NCBI GenBank assembly: GCA_013396915.1
Contig: VWZL01001367.1
Location: 930,001-994,000 of the forward strand
Reading direction: 5' to 3'
DNA from: Stercorarius parasiticus
Lineage: Eukaryota; Chordata; Aves; Charadriiformes; Stercorariidae
DNA: 64,000 bases
The notes under the pieces are model-generated. The model searched no databases. It was not told where the DNA came from and worked only from the letters and a program-made list of their open reading frames with translations. A program made the translations under genes and the position numbers. Positions 63,896-64,000 of this stretch are shown here, one piece after another (position 1 is the first letter of the stretch; each line of letters opens with the position of its first letter).

Positions 63896-64000
63896 AGAAA
63901 AGAGTTTGCAAGTGCAGCGAAGAGAGAGATTCCACACAGAAAGCCATTTACCCAATACAGGAGGAGGGGAGGAATCATTTTAAGACTAGATAACATATCT

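Larger units (their letters stand above)
49783..64000. other. Non-coding stretch, no assured gene
   Basis: AT-rich DNA without a supportable exon or RNA gene apart from the uncertain frame at 53732-54034. The 157-codon frame at 57659-58132 has no domain-like pattern. It contains the second copy of the dispersed repeat, a GC-richer stretch beside it (52620-52820), an exact tandem duplication (60431-60492), and simple or low-complexity tracts at 61959-61988 and 63716-63895. Confidence 0.5.

Noticed and set aside
63592..63996. 134-codon minus frame rich in Lys, Gln, Asn, Pro and Thr
   Set aside because: It is produced by the T/G-rich low-complexity tract; a compositional artefact.
1..64000. Bacterial-type systems, CRISPR arrays, tRNA or rRNA genes
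   Set aside because: No regularly spaced repeats, no tRNA cloverleaf with A/B box pattern noticed, no rRNA signature and no operon-like coding; the sequence is vertebrate non-coding DNA.

Overview
The window looks like vertebrate nuclear DNA, most likely from a bird. It is AT-rich, has no prokaryotic gene organisation, and carries several 3' ends of CR1 LINEs. These include the 8-bp tail repeat related to ATTCTATG, the 'gggttggaagggacct' block, and recognisable CR1 reverse-transcriptase relics. It also carries two endogenous-retrovirus LTR remnants of types I know from avian genomes. The species cannot be fixed from the sequence alone. I saw no bacterial, phage or CRISPR-like system.

Layout. 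Positions 1-179 hold what appears to be the 3'-terminal coding piece of an unidentified protein-coding gene on the + strand, followed by a short putative 3' UTR with polyadenylation signals at 295 and 464. From about 490 to 64000 I find no convincing exon, tRNA, rRNA or known small RNA. This is either an intergenic desert downstream of that gene or the intron of a gene whose exons lie outside the window. The open frames there are short. The longest has 157 codons, and they look like chance frames in AT-rich DNA. One partial exception is a 100-codon frame at 53732-54034.

Mobile elements. There is a complete solitary LTR at 5446-5956 with a perfect 5-bp target duplication, and a degraded CR1 tail at about 7970-8165. 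A composite cluster at 30337-31375 contains a CR1 3' tail, a CR1 RT piece in the opposite orientation, a truncated LTR and a second CR1 RT piece. A relatively young CR1 3' end lies at 32761-32942 and a long old CR1 3' part at 48991-49782. An unassigned dispersed repeat is present as two same-strand copies at about 47356-47504 and 52479-52637.

Other structure. I noted a perfect palindromic RFX X-box (44371-44384) about 50 bp from a CACGTG E-box, a 12-bp E-box palindrome (39331-39342), a GC-rich inverted repeat (10670-10688), an exact 31-bp tandem duplication (60431-60492), several microsatellites, a G/T-rich tract near the right end, and two assembly gaps (16240-16260 and 31908-31995). I did not find an evident new biological system. 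The items most worth checking are the terminal exon, the dispersed repeat pair, the nested repeat cluster, the X-box patch and the 53.7-kb open frame.
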